Below are positions 17,026 through 24,957 of a stretch of 64,000 bases of DNA, in pieces (positions within the stretch are counted from its first letter, which is position 1; every line of letters begins with the position of its first letter). The DNA is taken from positions 1 through 64,000 of the forward strand of contig NZ_SMLL01000003.1 in assembly GCF_004681965.1 (NCBI RefSeq), in the 5' to 3' direction. Source of the stretch: Ramlibacter rhizophilus. GTDB lineage: Bacteria; Pseudomonadota; Gammaproteobacteria; Burkholderiales; Burkholderiaceae_C. The notes beneath the pieces are model-generated. The model was given only the letters and a program-made list of their open reading frames with translations. It had not been told where the DNA came from and made no database searches. The position numbers were made by a program, and so were the translations under genes.

Positions 17026-17129
17026 ATCGCCCGGCCGCCCGGCGCCTGGGCGGCTCCGGGACAAAGCTCCCTTGCCCGCAGCGGCGCCCCGTCGCCCAAT
17101 GGCCGTTTTCCCCGTTGAGAGGAGCTGCC

Positions 17130-17948
17130 ATGAACCCCAACAAGGCCCTGTGGGAGAAGGGTGATTTCACCCGCATTGCCGAGACCATGCGCGACAGCGG
17201 CGAGTCGCTCGTGCAGTCGCTGGGCATCCAGCGCGGCGACCGGGTCCTGGACCTGGGTTGCGGCGACGGCACCACGGCCCTGCCCGAGGCGCGGCTCGGC
17301 GCCGAGGTCCTCGGCGTGGACATCGCGAGCAACCTGGTGGCCGCCGGCAATGCGCGCGCCGCCGAGGAGGGCCTGAGCTCGCGCTGCCGGTTCCAGGAAG
17401 GCGATGCCTCGGACCTGCAGGGCATCGAAAGCGACCGCTTCGACTGGGTGGTCAGCATCTTCGGCGCCATGTTCGCGCCCAAGCCCTTCGACGTGGCGCG
17501 CGAGATGGTGCGCGTCGCGCGCCCGGGCGGGCGCATCGTGATGGGCAACTGGATCCCCGGTGACCCGACCTTGGTCTCCCAGATCCTCAAGATCAGCTCG
17601 GCCTACTCGCCGCCGCCGCCGGAAGGCTTCGTCAGCCCGATGACCTGGGGTGTGGAGGGCAACGTGCTGGAGCGCTTCGAGGCTGCGGGCGTGCCGCGCG
17701 AGCGCATCGACTTTTCCCGCGAGAGCTACACCTTCCGCTTCGCGGGCGCGCCGGCCGAGTTCGTGGACCGCTTCCGGCGCTGGTACGGCCCGACCATGAA
17801 CGCCTTCGAGGCCGCGGACAGGAGCGGCCGCGCGGAACAGTTGCGCGAGGAACTGGAGGCGCTCTTCCAGCGGCAGAACCAGGCCAGCGAAGCCGGGCGC
17901 ACGACCATCCCGGCCACCTTCCTGCGCGTGACGGTGCGCGTGCCCTGA
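17130..17948 (+). CDS. Class I SAM-dependent methyltransferase
   Basis: A 272-residue Rossmann-fold methyltransferase of the Methyltransf_11 type. Motif I is VLDLGCGDGTTAL (about residues 35-47), followed by the acidic VLGVDIASN, motif II around GDASDL and DWVVSIFGAMFAPKP, and motif III in RPGGRIVMGNW. Acceptor unknown. ATG 17130 has a good GAGAGGAG ribosome binding site 6 nt upstream. It is 104 nt beyond the amidohydrolase on the same strand, and its membership in the catabolic cluster is uncertain. Confidence 0.85.
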   Translation: MNPNKALWEKGDFTRIAETMRDSGESLVQSLGIQRGDRVLDLGCGDGTTALPEARLGAEVLGVDIASNLVAAGNARAAEEGLSSRCRFQEGDASDLQGIESDRFDWVVSIFGAMFAPKPFDVAREMVRVARPGGRIVMGNWIPGDPTLVSQILKISSAYSPPPPEGFVSPMTWGVEGNVLERFEAAGVPRERIDFSRESYTFRFAGAPAEFVDRFRRWYGPTMNAFEAADRSGRAEQLREELEALFQRQNQASEAGRTTIPATFLRVTVRVP

Positions 17949-18023
17949 GGGTCGGCGGCCTACTCGCGCGCGCGTCTTGTCCGCCACCGGACTGCGCGCA
18001 TCGCCGACCACGCCGGATTCCCC

Positions 18024-18061
18024 CGCCCTTTACAAGAAGGGCGTGCGGCCGCGCGGGCCGC
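18024..18061. repeat. Two adjacent GC-rich hairpins
   Basis: Hairpin one pairs 18024-18030 with 18037-18043 (CGCCCTT/AAGGGCG, loop 6). Hairpin two pairs 18045-18050 with 18056-18061 (GCGGCC/GGCCGC, loop 5). They follow the methyltransferase gene by about 75 nt and precede a small ORF. No U-tract is present, so a terminator is possible but unproven. Confidence 0.4.
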
Positions 18062-18078
18062 GATGAAAGGGGTGCAGC

Positions 18079-18243
18079 ATGAGGCGGATCAAGACAGCGC
18101 GGGCGCGGGCCGCAAGCGTGGCGCAACGGCGGGCGCGGATGCTTCGCATCGGCATCATGGGACTGGTGCTCGCCGGGGGCGCATGGTTCGCGGCAACGGC
18201 CGAGGCCGGCGGCCGGGCGGCTCAATGCATGGGCATGCTCTGA
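18079..18243 (+). CDS. Small Arg/Ala-rich single-TM hypothetical protein
   Basis: A 54-codon ORF with a strongly basic start (MRRIKTARARAASVAQRRAR), one hydrophobic stretch (IGIMGLVLAGGAWFAATAEA) and a short tail ending CMGML. AAAGGGG lies about 8 nt upstream as a plausible ribosome site. It looks like a small membrane or exported peptide. It could equally be random open frame in GC-rich DNA; no family recognised. A longer open frame, 18063-18368 in another phase, competes with it. Confidence 0.3.
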   Translation: MRRIKTARARAASVAQRRARMLRIGIMGLVLAGGAWFAATAEAGGRAAQCMGML

Positions 18244-18260
18244 CACACGACCTGCAGCGC

Positions 18261-18368
18261 ATGAGTTCGCGACCCGAGCCGTCCATTCCCCCCCAACCGA
18301 AGCCACCCTTGGGCCCCGACCCGCAGCCGCCGCGCGGGCCATTGCCGACGCCGCCGCCGGTGGAGTAA
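18261..18368 (+). CDS. Proline-rich 35-residue hypothetical peptide
   Basis: A short ORF encoding a peptide of which more than 40 percent is proline (SIPPQPKPPLGPDPQPPRG, then PLPTPPPVE and stop). Short proline-rich proteins of this type are annotated in many Comamonadaceae and Pseudomonas genomes as hypotheticals. No good ribosome binding site is visible, and the function is unknown. The frame is open upstream to 18063, so the start is uncertain. After the stop at 18368 the base composition falls noticeably. Confidence 0.3.
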   Translation: MSSRPEPSIPPQPKPPLGPDPQPPRGPLPTPPPVE

Positions 18369-18443
18369 GTACGACTCAGGTGATACAAGCTGCTAGCTTC
18401 GACAGGATCGAGAATGTCTAAGTATTAGCAGCTCCGTAGAATC

Positions 18444-18465
18444 GCTCGCTTTTCCAGAAGCGAGC
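18444..18465. promoter_or_regulatory. Hairpin directly upstream of the tpsB remnant start
   Basis: GCTCGCTT (18444-18451) pairs perfectly with AAGCGAGC (18458-18465), loop 6. Only one base separates it from ATG 18467, leaving no room for a normal Shine-Dalgarno. A second, longer-range pairing (18388-18395 with 18426-18433, AGCTGCTA/TAGCAGCT) lies just upstream. These may mark an insertion boundary or a leftover terminator. Confidence 0.35.
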
Positions 18466-18466
18466 A

Positions 18467-19480
18467 ATGTTTCTACTACTGCGGATCCGGCAGGCGTTTC
18501 GCCTCGTTCTTGCCTTGTGCGCCTGCATTGCGGGTGCGACGGCACCGGCGCAGACGCCAGAAGCCAGCGCGACAGAGCAGCAGCGCCGCGCCACCGAGCG
18601 TGCGGCCCAGCAGCGACAGCGACTCGAGCCGCGCCCCGAGGTGCATCTGCAGCCGGACGGACATCACACCGCGCGCAGGATCCCACCTGAAGAAGCGCCC
18701 TGCTTTCCCATCGATACCCTCCGCCTGGAGGGCGAGTTGCACGAGCGTTTCAGCTGGCTGCTCGGGCATGCCGACGGGCACCTGCAGCTGGCCCCACCCG
18801 ATCCGGTCATCGGGCGCTGTCTGGGTACGCAGGGGATCCAGATCGTCATCGACCGCCTGCAGCATGCGCTGGTCGCCGCAGGTTATGTGACGAGCCGCGT
18901 GATGGCCGGTCCCCAGAACCTGCAGACCGGCGCGCTGGTACTCACGCTGCTGCCGGGGCGCGTCGGTGCCGTTCGTTTTACCGACGGCACCGGCGAGCGG
19001 GCGAGCCGGTGGAATACCGTGCCGGCCAGCTCCGGTGAGGTGCTCAACCTGCGCGACGTCGAGCAGGCGCTGGAGAACTTCCAGCGCGCACCGAGTGCCG
19101 AGGTGGACGTCGAGATTGCACCCGGCCAGGAGCCTGGCACGAGCGATCTGCTCATCGCGCACCGCCAGCCCATGCCGCTGCGAATCTCGGCCACTGCCGA
19201 TGACAGCGGCACACGCAGCACTGGCAAGTTCCAGGGCAGCTTCACTTTCAGCCACGACAGCCCCCTCAACCTGAGCGACCTGTTCTACCTCACGCTCCTG
19301 CATGAAGCGTTCGGGGAAATACCCATCGCGCATGCGCCTGTGGTTGCTCGAAGCGGCGCTGCAGCACGGGGACGTCTTACAGGCGGAGGCGGCGCTGTTC
19401 AGGGCCTTACTTCGATTGTCTTTATCAACAGCGGAGGTGCCTTGACGAGTAATGCAACTAATGGGTTGCAGGCGAGGTAG
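18467..19480 (+). pseudogene. Truncated TpsB (FhaC/ShlB/HecB) outer-membrane transporter
   Basis: The 337-residue product begins with a signal peptide (RLVLALCACIAGATAPAQ), a Gln/Arg-rich helix (TERAAQQRQRLEPRPEV) and the PCFPIDTLRLEGE opening of the first POTRA domain. A second POTRA follows (GRVGAVRFTDGTGERASRW, LRDVEQALENFQR). Only the first strands of the beta barrel remain (ATADDSGTRSTGKFQGSF, LNLSDLFYL). From about residue 287 the sequence becomes unrelated low-complexity residues and stops. Complete TpsB proteins have about 550-600 residues with a 16-strand barrel, so this copy cannot make a secretion channel. No TpsA/CdiA exoprotein gene follows. The deletion probably joined the stump to unrelated DNA. 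Confidence 0.8.
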
Positions 19481-19485
19481 GGGAA

Positions 19486-20175
19486 ATGAACGCTTTTCTA
19501 TACTGGCTGCGTCGATTCATATCGATGGGGGTCGTTCTCAGTGTTGCATTGGTCATATTGCTCCTGATGATCGAGTATCTCGCTCGACCGGCGCTGGAGT
19601 TGTTTGCGCTGGAAGTCCGGAGCATTCTCGCCATAGGCGGAGTATTCTTTGTGCTTTTCTTTTCAGTCTCGGGCGGCTTGATGATGGCGACGGTTCTGAT
19701 CTCGCTTGAGTATTACAGCTCTAACGCCGGGAACCACATCAGGAAACTCGTGACCTGCGCACTCCTTAACTTGGTGGTGCTTGCGCTTGTCTTTGGGGTA
19801 TTGGTGCCGTTGTACCGCGGCTACGTCGGTTTGGTAGCGATACAACCGCAATTCCCGGCCACAGCAGGCCGGCTAGTCTCCAGCGGCGCTCGAATCGGTT
19901 CACGAAACCTTGAGCACTGGAACGGCCCCGTTGCGGGCGCTGTGGTTGGAACGGCTGTCGGGTACAGCGCAGGAAAGGGAATCGAATCACTTGTTCGGGT
20001 CCGGACGGATCCGTGGTGGAAGCCTGATTGGGTGACCGCTGGACCGTTGGGTCTGACTCGATGGAACGGGCAAAGCAGCGTTCCCACGGCAGCTGGGAAT
20101 GCCGCAGCCAGCGGCGTTCAAGAGTATCTTGGAGCGCGGGCCTCGGGTGCAATTGACGGCCGGCAAGGAAAGTAG
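19486..20175 (+). CDS. Three-TM membrane protein with CdiA-like tail, unknown
   Basis: A 229-residue protein starting 6 nt after the tpsB remnant, with a GGGGAA ribosome site. Three N-terminal TM segments (about residues 12-34, 45-70 and 85-110) are followed by a soluble half with a Gly-rich stretch (GPVAGAVVGTAVGYSAGKGI), then DPWWKPDWVTAGPLGLTRWN and a Gly/Ala-rich end. From memory, this second half resembles C-terminal segments in Burkholderia hemagglutinin/CDI loci, but I cannot confirm it. GC is lower than in flanking genes. It could be a membrane-acting toxin domain or an orphan immunity-type protein. No family name is assigned. Confidence 0.55.
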   Translation: MNAFLYWLRRFISMGVVLSVALVILLLMIEYLARPALELFALEVRSILAIGGVFFVLFFSVSGGLMMATVLISLEYYSSNAGNHIRKLVTCALLNLVVLALVFGVLVPLYRGYVGLVAIQPQFPATAGRLVSSGARIGSRNLEHWNGPVAGAVVGTAVGYSAGKGIESLVRVRTDPWWKPDWVTAGPLGLTRWNGQSSVPTAAGNAAASGVQEYLGARASGAIDGRQGK

Positions 20176-20577
20176 ATGATTGCACCGACTTTTCGACTGT
20201 GGGTTGAAATCTTTGCAATCTACTTCTTCGGAACTGTCCTTCTCGTGATGCTGGTTCCGGTTGTCGGCTACGCCGTTGTGCATGCGGACTCGTTTACGAG
20301 CGGGAACTTCTGGTCCTGGGAGGCGCTTACGGCTTCTATTTCGCCCCAAGCCTGGGTGCGCTACTTCGTTTTCGGCGTAACGGCAGGCCTGTTCACTGGC
20401 GGGCCCCTCGCTTGGCAGAACTGGTTGGCCAGCCAAAGACCGCCCCTCGTATACGCTGCACTTGCCTTCGGCACGTTGGTTGTGCCGGTTCTTGTGTTGG
20501 CGGCGGCGACTCTGTACTGGCGCCATCAGCTTGTCGGAGTACTCGTAGGGCTACTGAACGACACAGCACGCTTCTAA
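20176..20577 (+). CDS. Small three-TM membrane protein, unknown
   Basis: A 133-residue protein whose ATG directly follows the stop of the previous gene with no spacer, implying coupled translation. Three hydrophobic helices are seen: LWVEIFAIYFFGTVLLVMLV, the segment after YFVFGVTAGLFTGG, and LVYAALAFGTLVVPVLVLAA. No signature residues recognised. Its position after a membrane-active candidate makes an immunity protein a reasonable guess only. Base composition is again lower in GC than the genome. Confidence 0.5.
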   Translation: MIAPTFRLWVEIFAIYFFGTVLLVMLVPVVGYAVVHADSFTSGNFWSWEALTASISPQAWVRYFVFGVTAGLFTGGPLAWQNWLASQRPPLVYAALAFGTLVVPVLVLAAATLYWRHQLVGVLVGLLNDTARF

Positions 20578-20698
20578 TCCTTGAACCCGGGGCACGGCCT
20601 CTCAGGGTATTTGCATGCATCGCGTTCGATGCCGCTGCTATCGGATCAGTGCTGTTGTTGTTGAATTCAGTGCAGACAATACTTAGCTAACGCTGCGG

Positions 20699-21028
20699 GT
20701 GTTGAATGGAAGTGACGGTAGGGTGTATGCGGAGCAATCACGAGGGAAAGGATTGGCTGCTTTGATTAAGTGTTTGATCGCACGGTTCCTCTGGTGTTGG
20801 TGTGCAATGATTGCACTGCTAGGCACTTCAATAATCCTCTTGAAGTACCTTGTAGAGCCCGGAGTTGTGTGGGCCGTGTCCGGAACCTGGACGAAACCTT
20901 CCTTCTTGCAGGTCTCGCCCTATTTGCTAAGCGTATTCAGCATCGGGCTGCTGTCAGCGGTCGCTTTCGCTTCGTTGACGTGGTGGCGGATCAGCTCGAT
21001 CAGAGCAGGAGCGAAGGCTCGGCAGTGA
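20699..21028 (+). CDS. Small two-TM membrane protein, unknown
   Basis: A 109-residue open frame from GTG 20699 with two TM segments (about 28-50 and 72-95). The start is uncertain: an AGGGAAAGGA ribosome-like site at about 20742 would favour TTG starts near 20754-20763, giving about 90 residues. No family recognised. It belongs to the same lower-GC patch as the previous two genes. The following 252 bases, to the methyltransferase at 21281, contain no convincing gene or hairpin. Confidence 0.4.
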   Translation: MLNGSDGRVYAEQSRGKGLAALIKCLIARFLWCWCAMIALLGTSIILLKYLVEPGVVWAVSGTWTKPSFLQVSPYLLSVFSIGLLSAVAFASLTWWRISSIRAGAKARQ

Positions 21029-21280
21029 TCTTCGCCTTTGCCGTGATGGTGCCGCTGCAGCGACAAGTTTCTGCGTGGCTTGTTGCCGCTGGCGCGCAGT
21101 GAACCCGAGCCCATCCGGTGCTGCTGAACTCCCATAGGAATTCGTGAACTGGCGGACGGAGTACCCCGTTCAAGCTCAACAACAAAAAGTAGTTATCAAG
21201 TTGGAGTGGTCGTCGGCAAACTAGTCCTTGCCTCGTACATCAAAACGAGCGTCGCCTAGCCGACCTCTGGCCACTCGACA

Positions 21281-22327
21281 ATGAACCAAGAACAAGCGTA
21301 CAGCCCCTTCACCGCCCAAACACCCTGCCCCTGTTGCGGCGCTTTCGAGGGCATTCTCGTGTCCACCATCGACGGGAAAACCGACGAGAAGCTGCTGACG
21401 GTTTCGTGCAATGGCTGCGGGCTCGGCCGGATCGATCCCATGCCCACCGAAAGCGAACTGGAGCAGTGGTACGAAAGCCGCTACCGGCAGGCCTACAAGG
21501 GTTGCGAGCAACCCAGGATGCATTACGTGCTCAGGGCGGCGCGCAACGCGCTCGACAGATACCAGTGGCTGCTGCACAGGCAGTTGCTGCGCGAAAACGG
21601 GCCGAGTCTGAGAACTCTGGACATCGGGTCCAGCAGTGGCGAGTTCGTGAGCCTGATGGTTCACAAGGGCCACGACGCGCATGGCGTCGAACCCCACCGT
21701 GGTTACGCCGAATACGCACAGTCGATGGGCCTCCAGGTCGCGAACGGCTCCCTGAGCAGCACCCTCCAGGCGCACGCCGGGAAAAGCTTCGACCTGGTCA
21801 CGATGTTCCACGTGCTGGAGCATCTCGCGGACCCCGTCAGTGCGCTGAGGAGGATCGGCGCGTGCCTCAAGGAGGACGGCATCCTTTTTATCGAAGTGCC
21901 CGATGCCACCCGCTTCACCTCACCGAAGTACATGTTCTTCAAGGCCCATACGCTGTATTTGACGCCCGGGTCCCTGCAGAACGTGCTGCGTTGCGCGGGG
22001 TTTGAACTGGTACGCCTGAGCGAGCCGGGTGCGGGGAATGTCCGGTGGGCCGGTACGTTCCGCGGCGTCAGCGCGCAGGCCGCGACGATCCCGCACAGCC
22101 ATGAGCTGGTCACGGCGCAGGAGCGAAGAAGATGGGCGCCCTACCTGCTCCACCAAGCCCAGAAGGGCGAGCCCTTCGGCAAGCTGGCGAAGCGCTACGG
22201 CGAGAAGCGGGTGGCGCGCCGCTTTGACAGTCCCCGGGAGCTGATGGACCATGTGTACGGCGTGCCGGCGCTGCTCCCGGGCCTCACATCTCCGGCGCCC
22301 GGTGCACGCGCCGGTCACGCAGCGTGA
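21281..22327 (+). CDS. SAM methyltransferase with N-terminal zinc ribbon
   Basis: A 348-residue Methyltransf_23-type protein. Four N-terminal cysteines in CPCCG (about residues 16-20) and CNGCG (about 43-47) form a likely zinc ribbon. The SAM-binding motif I is LDIGSSSGEFV, then HGVEPHRGYAEYA, and the post-I motif is DLVTMFHVLEHLADP. Such two-part proteins often methylate sugars or small metabolites in surface glycan pathways. The 3' end overlaps the convergent membrane gene by 44 nt, so the last residues (PAPGARAGHAA) may be non-essential. No operon partner on this strand. Confidence 0.85.
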   Translation: MNQEQAYSPFTAQTPCPCCGAFEGILVSTIDGKTDEKLLTVSCNGCGLGRIDPMPTESELEQWYESRYRQAYKGCEQPRMHYVLRAARNALDRYQWLLHRQLLRENGPSLRTLDIGSSSGEFVSLMVHKGHDAHGVEPHRGYAEYAQSMGLQVANGSLSSTLQAHAGKSFDLVTMFHVLEHLADPVSALRRIGACLKEDGILFIEVPDATRFTSPKYMFFKAHTLYLTPGSLQNVLRCAGFELVRLSEPGAGNVRWAGTFRGVSAQAATIPHSHELVTAQERRRWAPYLLHQAQKGEPFGKLAKRYGEKRVARRFDSPRELMDHVYGVPALLPGLTSPAPGARAGHAA

Positions 22328-22865
22328 TGTACACCCCCGCTGCCACCAGACCGAAGATCACGTGGTTGAGCCAGCTGACCCAGTGCGTGGCCTCCACGAA
22401 CCAGGGGAAGAGCGCGGGTGCGAGCACGTAGAAGTTGAGCAGGTACTGGGCGATCAGGCCGAACAGGCCGCCCACCAGCAGCGCCGGGCCGAGCGTCATC
22501 GCATGCACGATGGCGCCGATGATGAGTCCGTAGATGATGGACAGGCCGAAGTGGATCAGCAGGCCCACCACCATGATGCTCAGCGTCATGTCGGCCACCG
22601 CGGGCAGCACGTCCGGGCCCATGAGGATGGCCGCGATCATCTGCAGCGGTCCCCAGAAGCTGCCGCCCAGCAGCGTGGCGGTGAGCGTCATCTGAAGCAC
22701 AGCGAAGACCACGCCGGCGATGACCCCGGCCCACGCGGCCGAGCCCCACCAGGTGGTGTGGCGCACGTCGATGATCTCCACGTGCCTTGCGCCGCCCGGG
22801 GCCGCGTGCGGGTGGGGCGGCACATCGGAGCGGGCATCGGTGCGGGTGTCGTAGTCGCTTGCCAT
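22284..22865 (-). CDS. Four-TM hypothetical membrane protein
   Basis: A 193-residue integral membrane protein. A polar, His/Asp-rich N-terminus of about 45 residues precedes TM segments at about 45-70, 88-122, 126-150 and 160-180. It is rich in Met, Gly and Ala (MTLSIMVVGLLIHFGLSIIY). The start codon abuts the stop of the ferritin-like gene and has a strong AAGGAGG site, which fixes the start. No family confidently recognised. Co-transcription with the ferritin-like gene is very likely. Confidence 0.65.
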   Translation of the reverse strand: MASDYDTRTDARSDVPPHPHAAPGGARHVEIIDVRHTTWWGSAAWAGVIAGVVFAVLQMTLTATLLGGSFWGPLQMIAAILMGPDVLPAVADMTLSIMVVGLLIHFGLSIIYGLIIGAIVHAMTLGPALLVGGLFGLIAQYLLNFYVLAPALFPWFVEATHWVSWLNHVIFGLVAAGVYITLRDRRVHRAPEM

Positions 22866-23510
22866 TCACAACCTCCTTGGAGTCGGGTGTCCATCGGGAA
22901 TGCCGGGGCAGGCCCCGGCCAGTTCACGGCGCACGGCCGCGCGGTAGTGGTCCGCGTCGGCCGCCAGGCAGTCCAGCGAGCTCAGCCCGGCTTCCAGCAA
23001 CTCGCCGCCCAGGGCGACGTAGTCCGCGCGGGCGCTTCGCAGCTCGGCGCCATCGGCGGGCGCGAGTCGCGCCACCCAGGTCGTGCCCAGCTTCCGGTGC
23101 GCCATTTCCTGGTGGAGCACCAGCGGCCGCAGCGGTACCCAGGCGTCGGCCATGCGGGCCAGCTCGCCGGGTGGAGGCGCCAAGGCTGCACAGGCCAGCC
23201 CTTCCAGCACGCACTGCAGGCCCAGCAGCGAGGCAGCGAGCCGACCGGCCTGAACGTCGTCCATGAGCCGCGCCTGCCACGCGTCCATGACCTGTACGAG
23301 CGCGGGTGGACACGGGGCGTTCCCCGGAAGGCATTGCAGGACGCGACGAAAAGTAAGGGCATGCAGGGCTTCCTGCCGGCCCTGCCGTGCGAGCACGGGC
23401 GCGAGCGGCGGTGGCGCGATGAGCGCCTGTGCCAGGGCGACGTCACGCGAGAGCTCCTCGGCCCGCACCATGGCCGCGAGCAGCGGCCGCAGGGCCTGCG
23501 GCTTCAGCAT
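22866..23510 (-). CDS. Ferritin-like helical protein, possible diiron site
   Basis: A 214-residue all-helical protein without a signal peptide. Candidate iron ligands follow the ferritin-like pattern: Glu in RAEELSRD (about residue 18), EALH (about 47-50), a Glu in VLEGLACAA (about 103) and EMAH (about 134-137). The spacing fits a four-helix bundle carrying two ExxH motifs. I do not recognise a named family, so catalytic versus storage role is open. The stop is immediately followed by the membrane protein gene. A divergent glycosyltransferase starts only 20 nt from its start, so the two promoters must overlap gene ends. Confidence 0.6.
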   Translation of the reverse strand: MLKPQALRPLLAAMVRAEELSRDVALAQALIAPPPLAPVLARQGRQEALHALTFRRVLQCLPGNAPCPPALVQVMDAWQARLMDDVQAGRLAASLLGLQCVLEGLACAALAPPPGELARMADAWVPLRPLVLHQEMAHRKLGTTWVARLAPADGAELRSARADYVALGGELLEAGLSSLDCLAADADHYRAAVRRELAGACPGIPDGHPTPRRL

Positions 23511-23530
23511 GGCGCACCTATCATGGCCGG

Positions 23531-24205
23531 GTGATCAGCGTGATCGTGCCCCTGCGGAACGAAGCGGCGCTCGTGCGTGAGGCGGTGGAAGCCTTGCGCG
23601 CGCAGGCTGGGGACTTCGAGTTGCTGCTGGCCGATGGCGGCAGCACCGATGGCACCTTGGAGATCGCGCAGGCCCTGCCCGGTGTGCGCTGCGTGCGCAG
23701 CGCGCCCGGACGCGGCGTGCAGATGAATGCAGCCGCCGCCGTCGCGCGCGGGTCCGTGTTCCTCTTCCTGCACGTGGACACGCGACTCGAACCCGGCGCG
23801 CTCCTGGCGCTGGAACGCGCCGTGGCGGCGGGGCTGCAGGCGGGGGCCTTCACGCACCGCTTCGACCACCCGGACTGGCGGCTGCGCCTGGTGTCCTGGG
23901 GGCACAACCTGTCCTGCCGCATTGGCCGCATCTATTACGGCGACCACGGCATCTTTGTCACGCGCGAACTCTTCGAGCGCGTGGGGGGCTTTCCCGAGGT
24001 GCCGGTGCTGGAGGACGTGATGTTCTGCGAGCGCTTGCGCCGCCATGCGCGCGGGCGGCTGCTCGCGCCCGTGGCGACGACCGGTGCGCGGCGCTTCCTG
24101 CAGCTGGGGGTCTGGCGCACGACGGCGCGCGGCTTGTGGATCCTGGCGCAGCATCGGCTGGGGCGCGTGCCGGATGGACGCGGCTTCCGGGAAGAGGTTC
24201 GCTGA
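23531..24205 (+). CDS. TIGR04283-family glycosyltransferase (GT2)
   Basis: A 224-residue GT-A fold glycosyltransferase. The GTG start (VISVIVPLRNEAALV) is chosen because it places the first beta strand as in the family; no in-frame ATG is nearby. Key motifs are DGGSTDGT (nucleotide-sugar diphosphate contact), GRGVQMNAAAA and FLHVDTRLEP (the DxD-like HVD). All are hallmarks of the TIGR04283 family, named for its presence in arsenosugar-type gene neighbourhoods. A second copy of this domain occurs in the fusion protein at 27639-29030. It converges on the sterol-desaturase-family gene with an 8-nt gap. Confidence 0.88.
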   Translation: MISVIVPLRNEAALVREAVEALRAQAGDFELLLADGGSTDGTLEIAQALPGVRCVRSAPGRGVQMNAAAAVARGSVFLFLHVDTRLEPGALLALERAVAAGLQAGAFTHRFDHPDWRLRLVSWGHNLSCRIGRIYYGDHGIFVTRELFERVGGFPEVPVLEDVMFCERLRRHARGRLLAPVATTGARRFLQLGVWRTTARGLWILAQHRLGRVPDGRGFREEVR

Positions 24206-24213
24206 GGCCGCGT

Positions 24214-24957
24214 TCAGCCTGCGTCCACCGGCAGGCCGATGGTCACATGCTGCGGCGCCTCGGCGGGCCGGTAGCTGCCGTGCAGCCGGTCCCACACGGT
24301 GAGCCCGCTGGAGAGGTTGGAGCGCTGCAGGGCTTCGCGGTTGGCGTGGTGCAGCCCGTGCAGGGCCGGGGTGACGATGACGCGGGACAGCGCCCGCTCC
24401 AGCGGCGGCGGCAGGCGCAGGTTGCTGTGCTGGAACATGACCTCGGCCAGCGTGAGCTGTCCCCACAACTTCAGCAGCGCGGGCGAGGTGCCGATCAGCA
24501 GGACCTGCCCCGCGCGCCAGGGCACGGACCAGAGCAGCTCCATGGGGTGGAAGCGCAAGGCGGTACCGGTGTCCAGGTCGGGGTCGGCGTGGTGGTAGCG
24601 GTGCCAGCGCCAGAGCGTGTCGCTCCTGTGCAGCAGGATGTGCCAGAGAAAGAGCGTGTAGTCCATGAGCGCCAGGCCCAGGGCGGTGGCGGCCGGCGCG
24701 GGCAGGCCTAGGCGCGGCAGCAGGCCCCAGCGGCGCCGCTCCACTTCGCGCGCCAGGCGCTGGACCACCGGTTCCTCGGCCAGGGCGACCGTCAGGGCGG
24801 CCGCCGCGCCGGTGGCGAGGTTGGCGGCCAGGCGCGGCGGCTCGGGCGCGCTGCGCGCGCGCAGCGGACGCCGGCGTTCGGATACCAGCAGCGCGACGAA
24901 GACGGCGCCCAGCGCCAGCGCCGGCAGGTGGGCGCCGAGCCGCCGGACGACGCTCAT
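24214..24957 (-). CDS. Sterol desaturase/fatty acid hydroxylase family protein
   Basis: A 247-residue membrane diiron enzyme of the fatty acid hydroxylase superfamily. The three histidine clusters are visible: HILLH (about residue 107), HRYHH (about 119-123) and HGLHHA (about 200-205), with a further HS preceding NLRLP. Four hydrophobic segments surround them. These enzymes hydroxylate or desaturate lipids using O2 in the inner membrane. Its ATG overlaps the stop of the VKOR-like gene by one base (TGATG). The lipid substrate is unknown; no carotenoid or sterol genes are nearby. Confidence 0.85.
   Translation of the reverse strand: MSVVRRLGAHLPALALGAVFVALLVSERRRPLRARSAPEPPRLAANLATGAAAALTVALAEEPVVQRLAREVERRRWGLLPRLGLPAPAATALGLALMDYTLFLWHILLHRSDTLWRWHRYHHADPDLDTGTALRFHPMELLWSVPWRAGQVLLIGTSPALLKLWGQLTLAEVMFQHSNLRLPPPLERALSRVIVTPALHGLHHANREALQRSNLSSGLTVWDRLHGSYRPAEAPQHVTIGLPVDAG

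Noticed and set aside
19332-19444. Small frame within the 3' end of the tpsB remnant (MRLWLLEAALQHGDVLQAEA)
   Set aside because: No ribosome site and no recognised family; probably chance or a fragment created by the deletion.
20412-20690. Short frame ending in a hydrophobic stretch (AFDAAAIGSVLLLLNS)
   Set aside because: Most of it overlaps the membrane gene at 20176-20577 out of frame. No independent start or ribosome site supports a separate gene.
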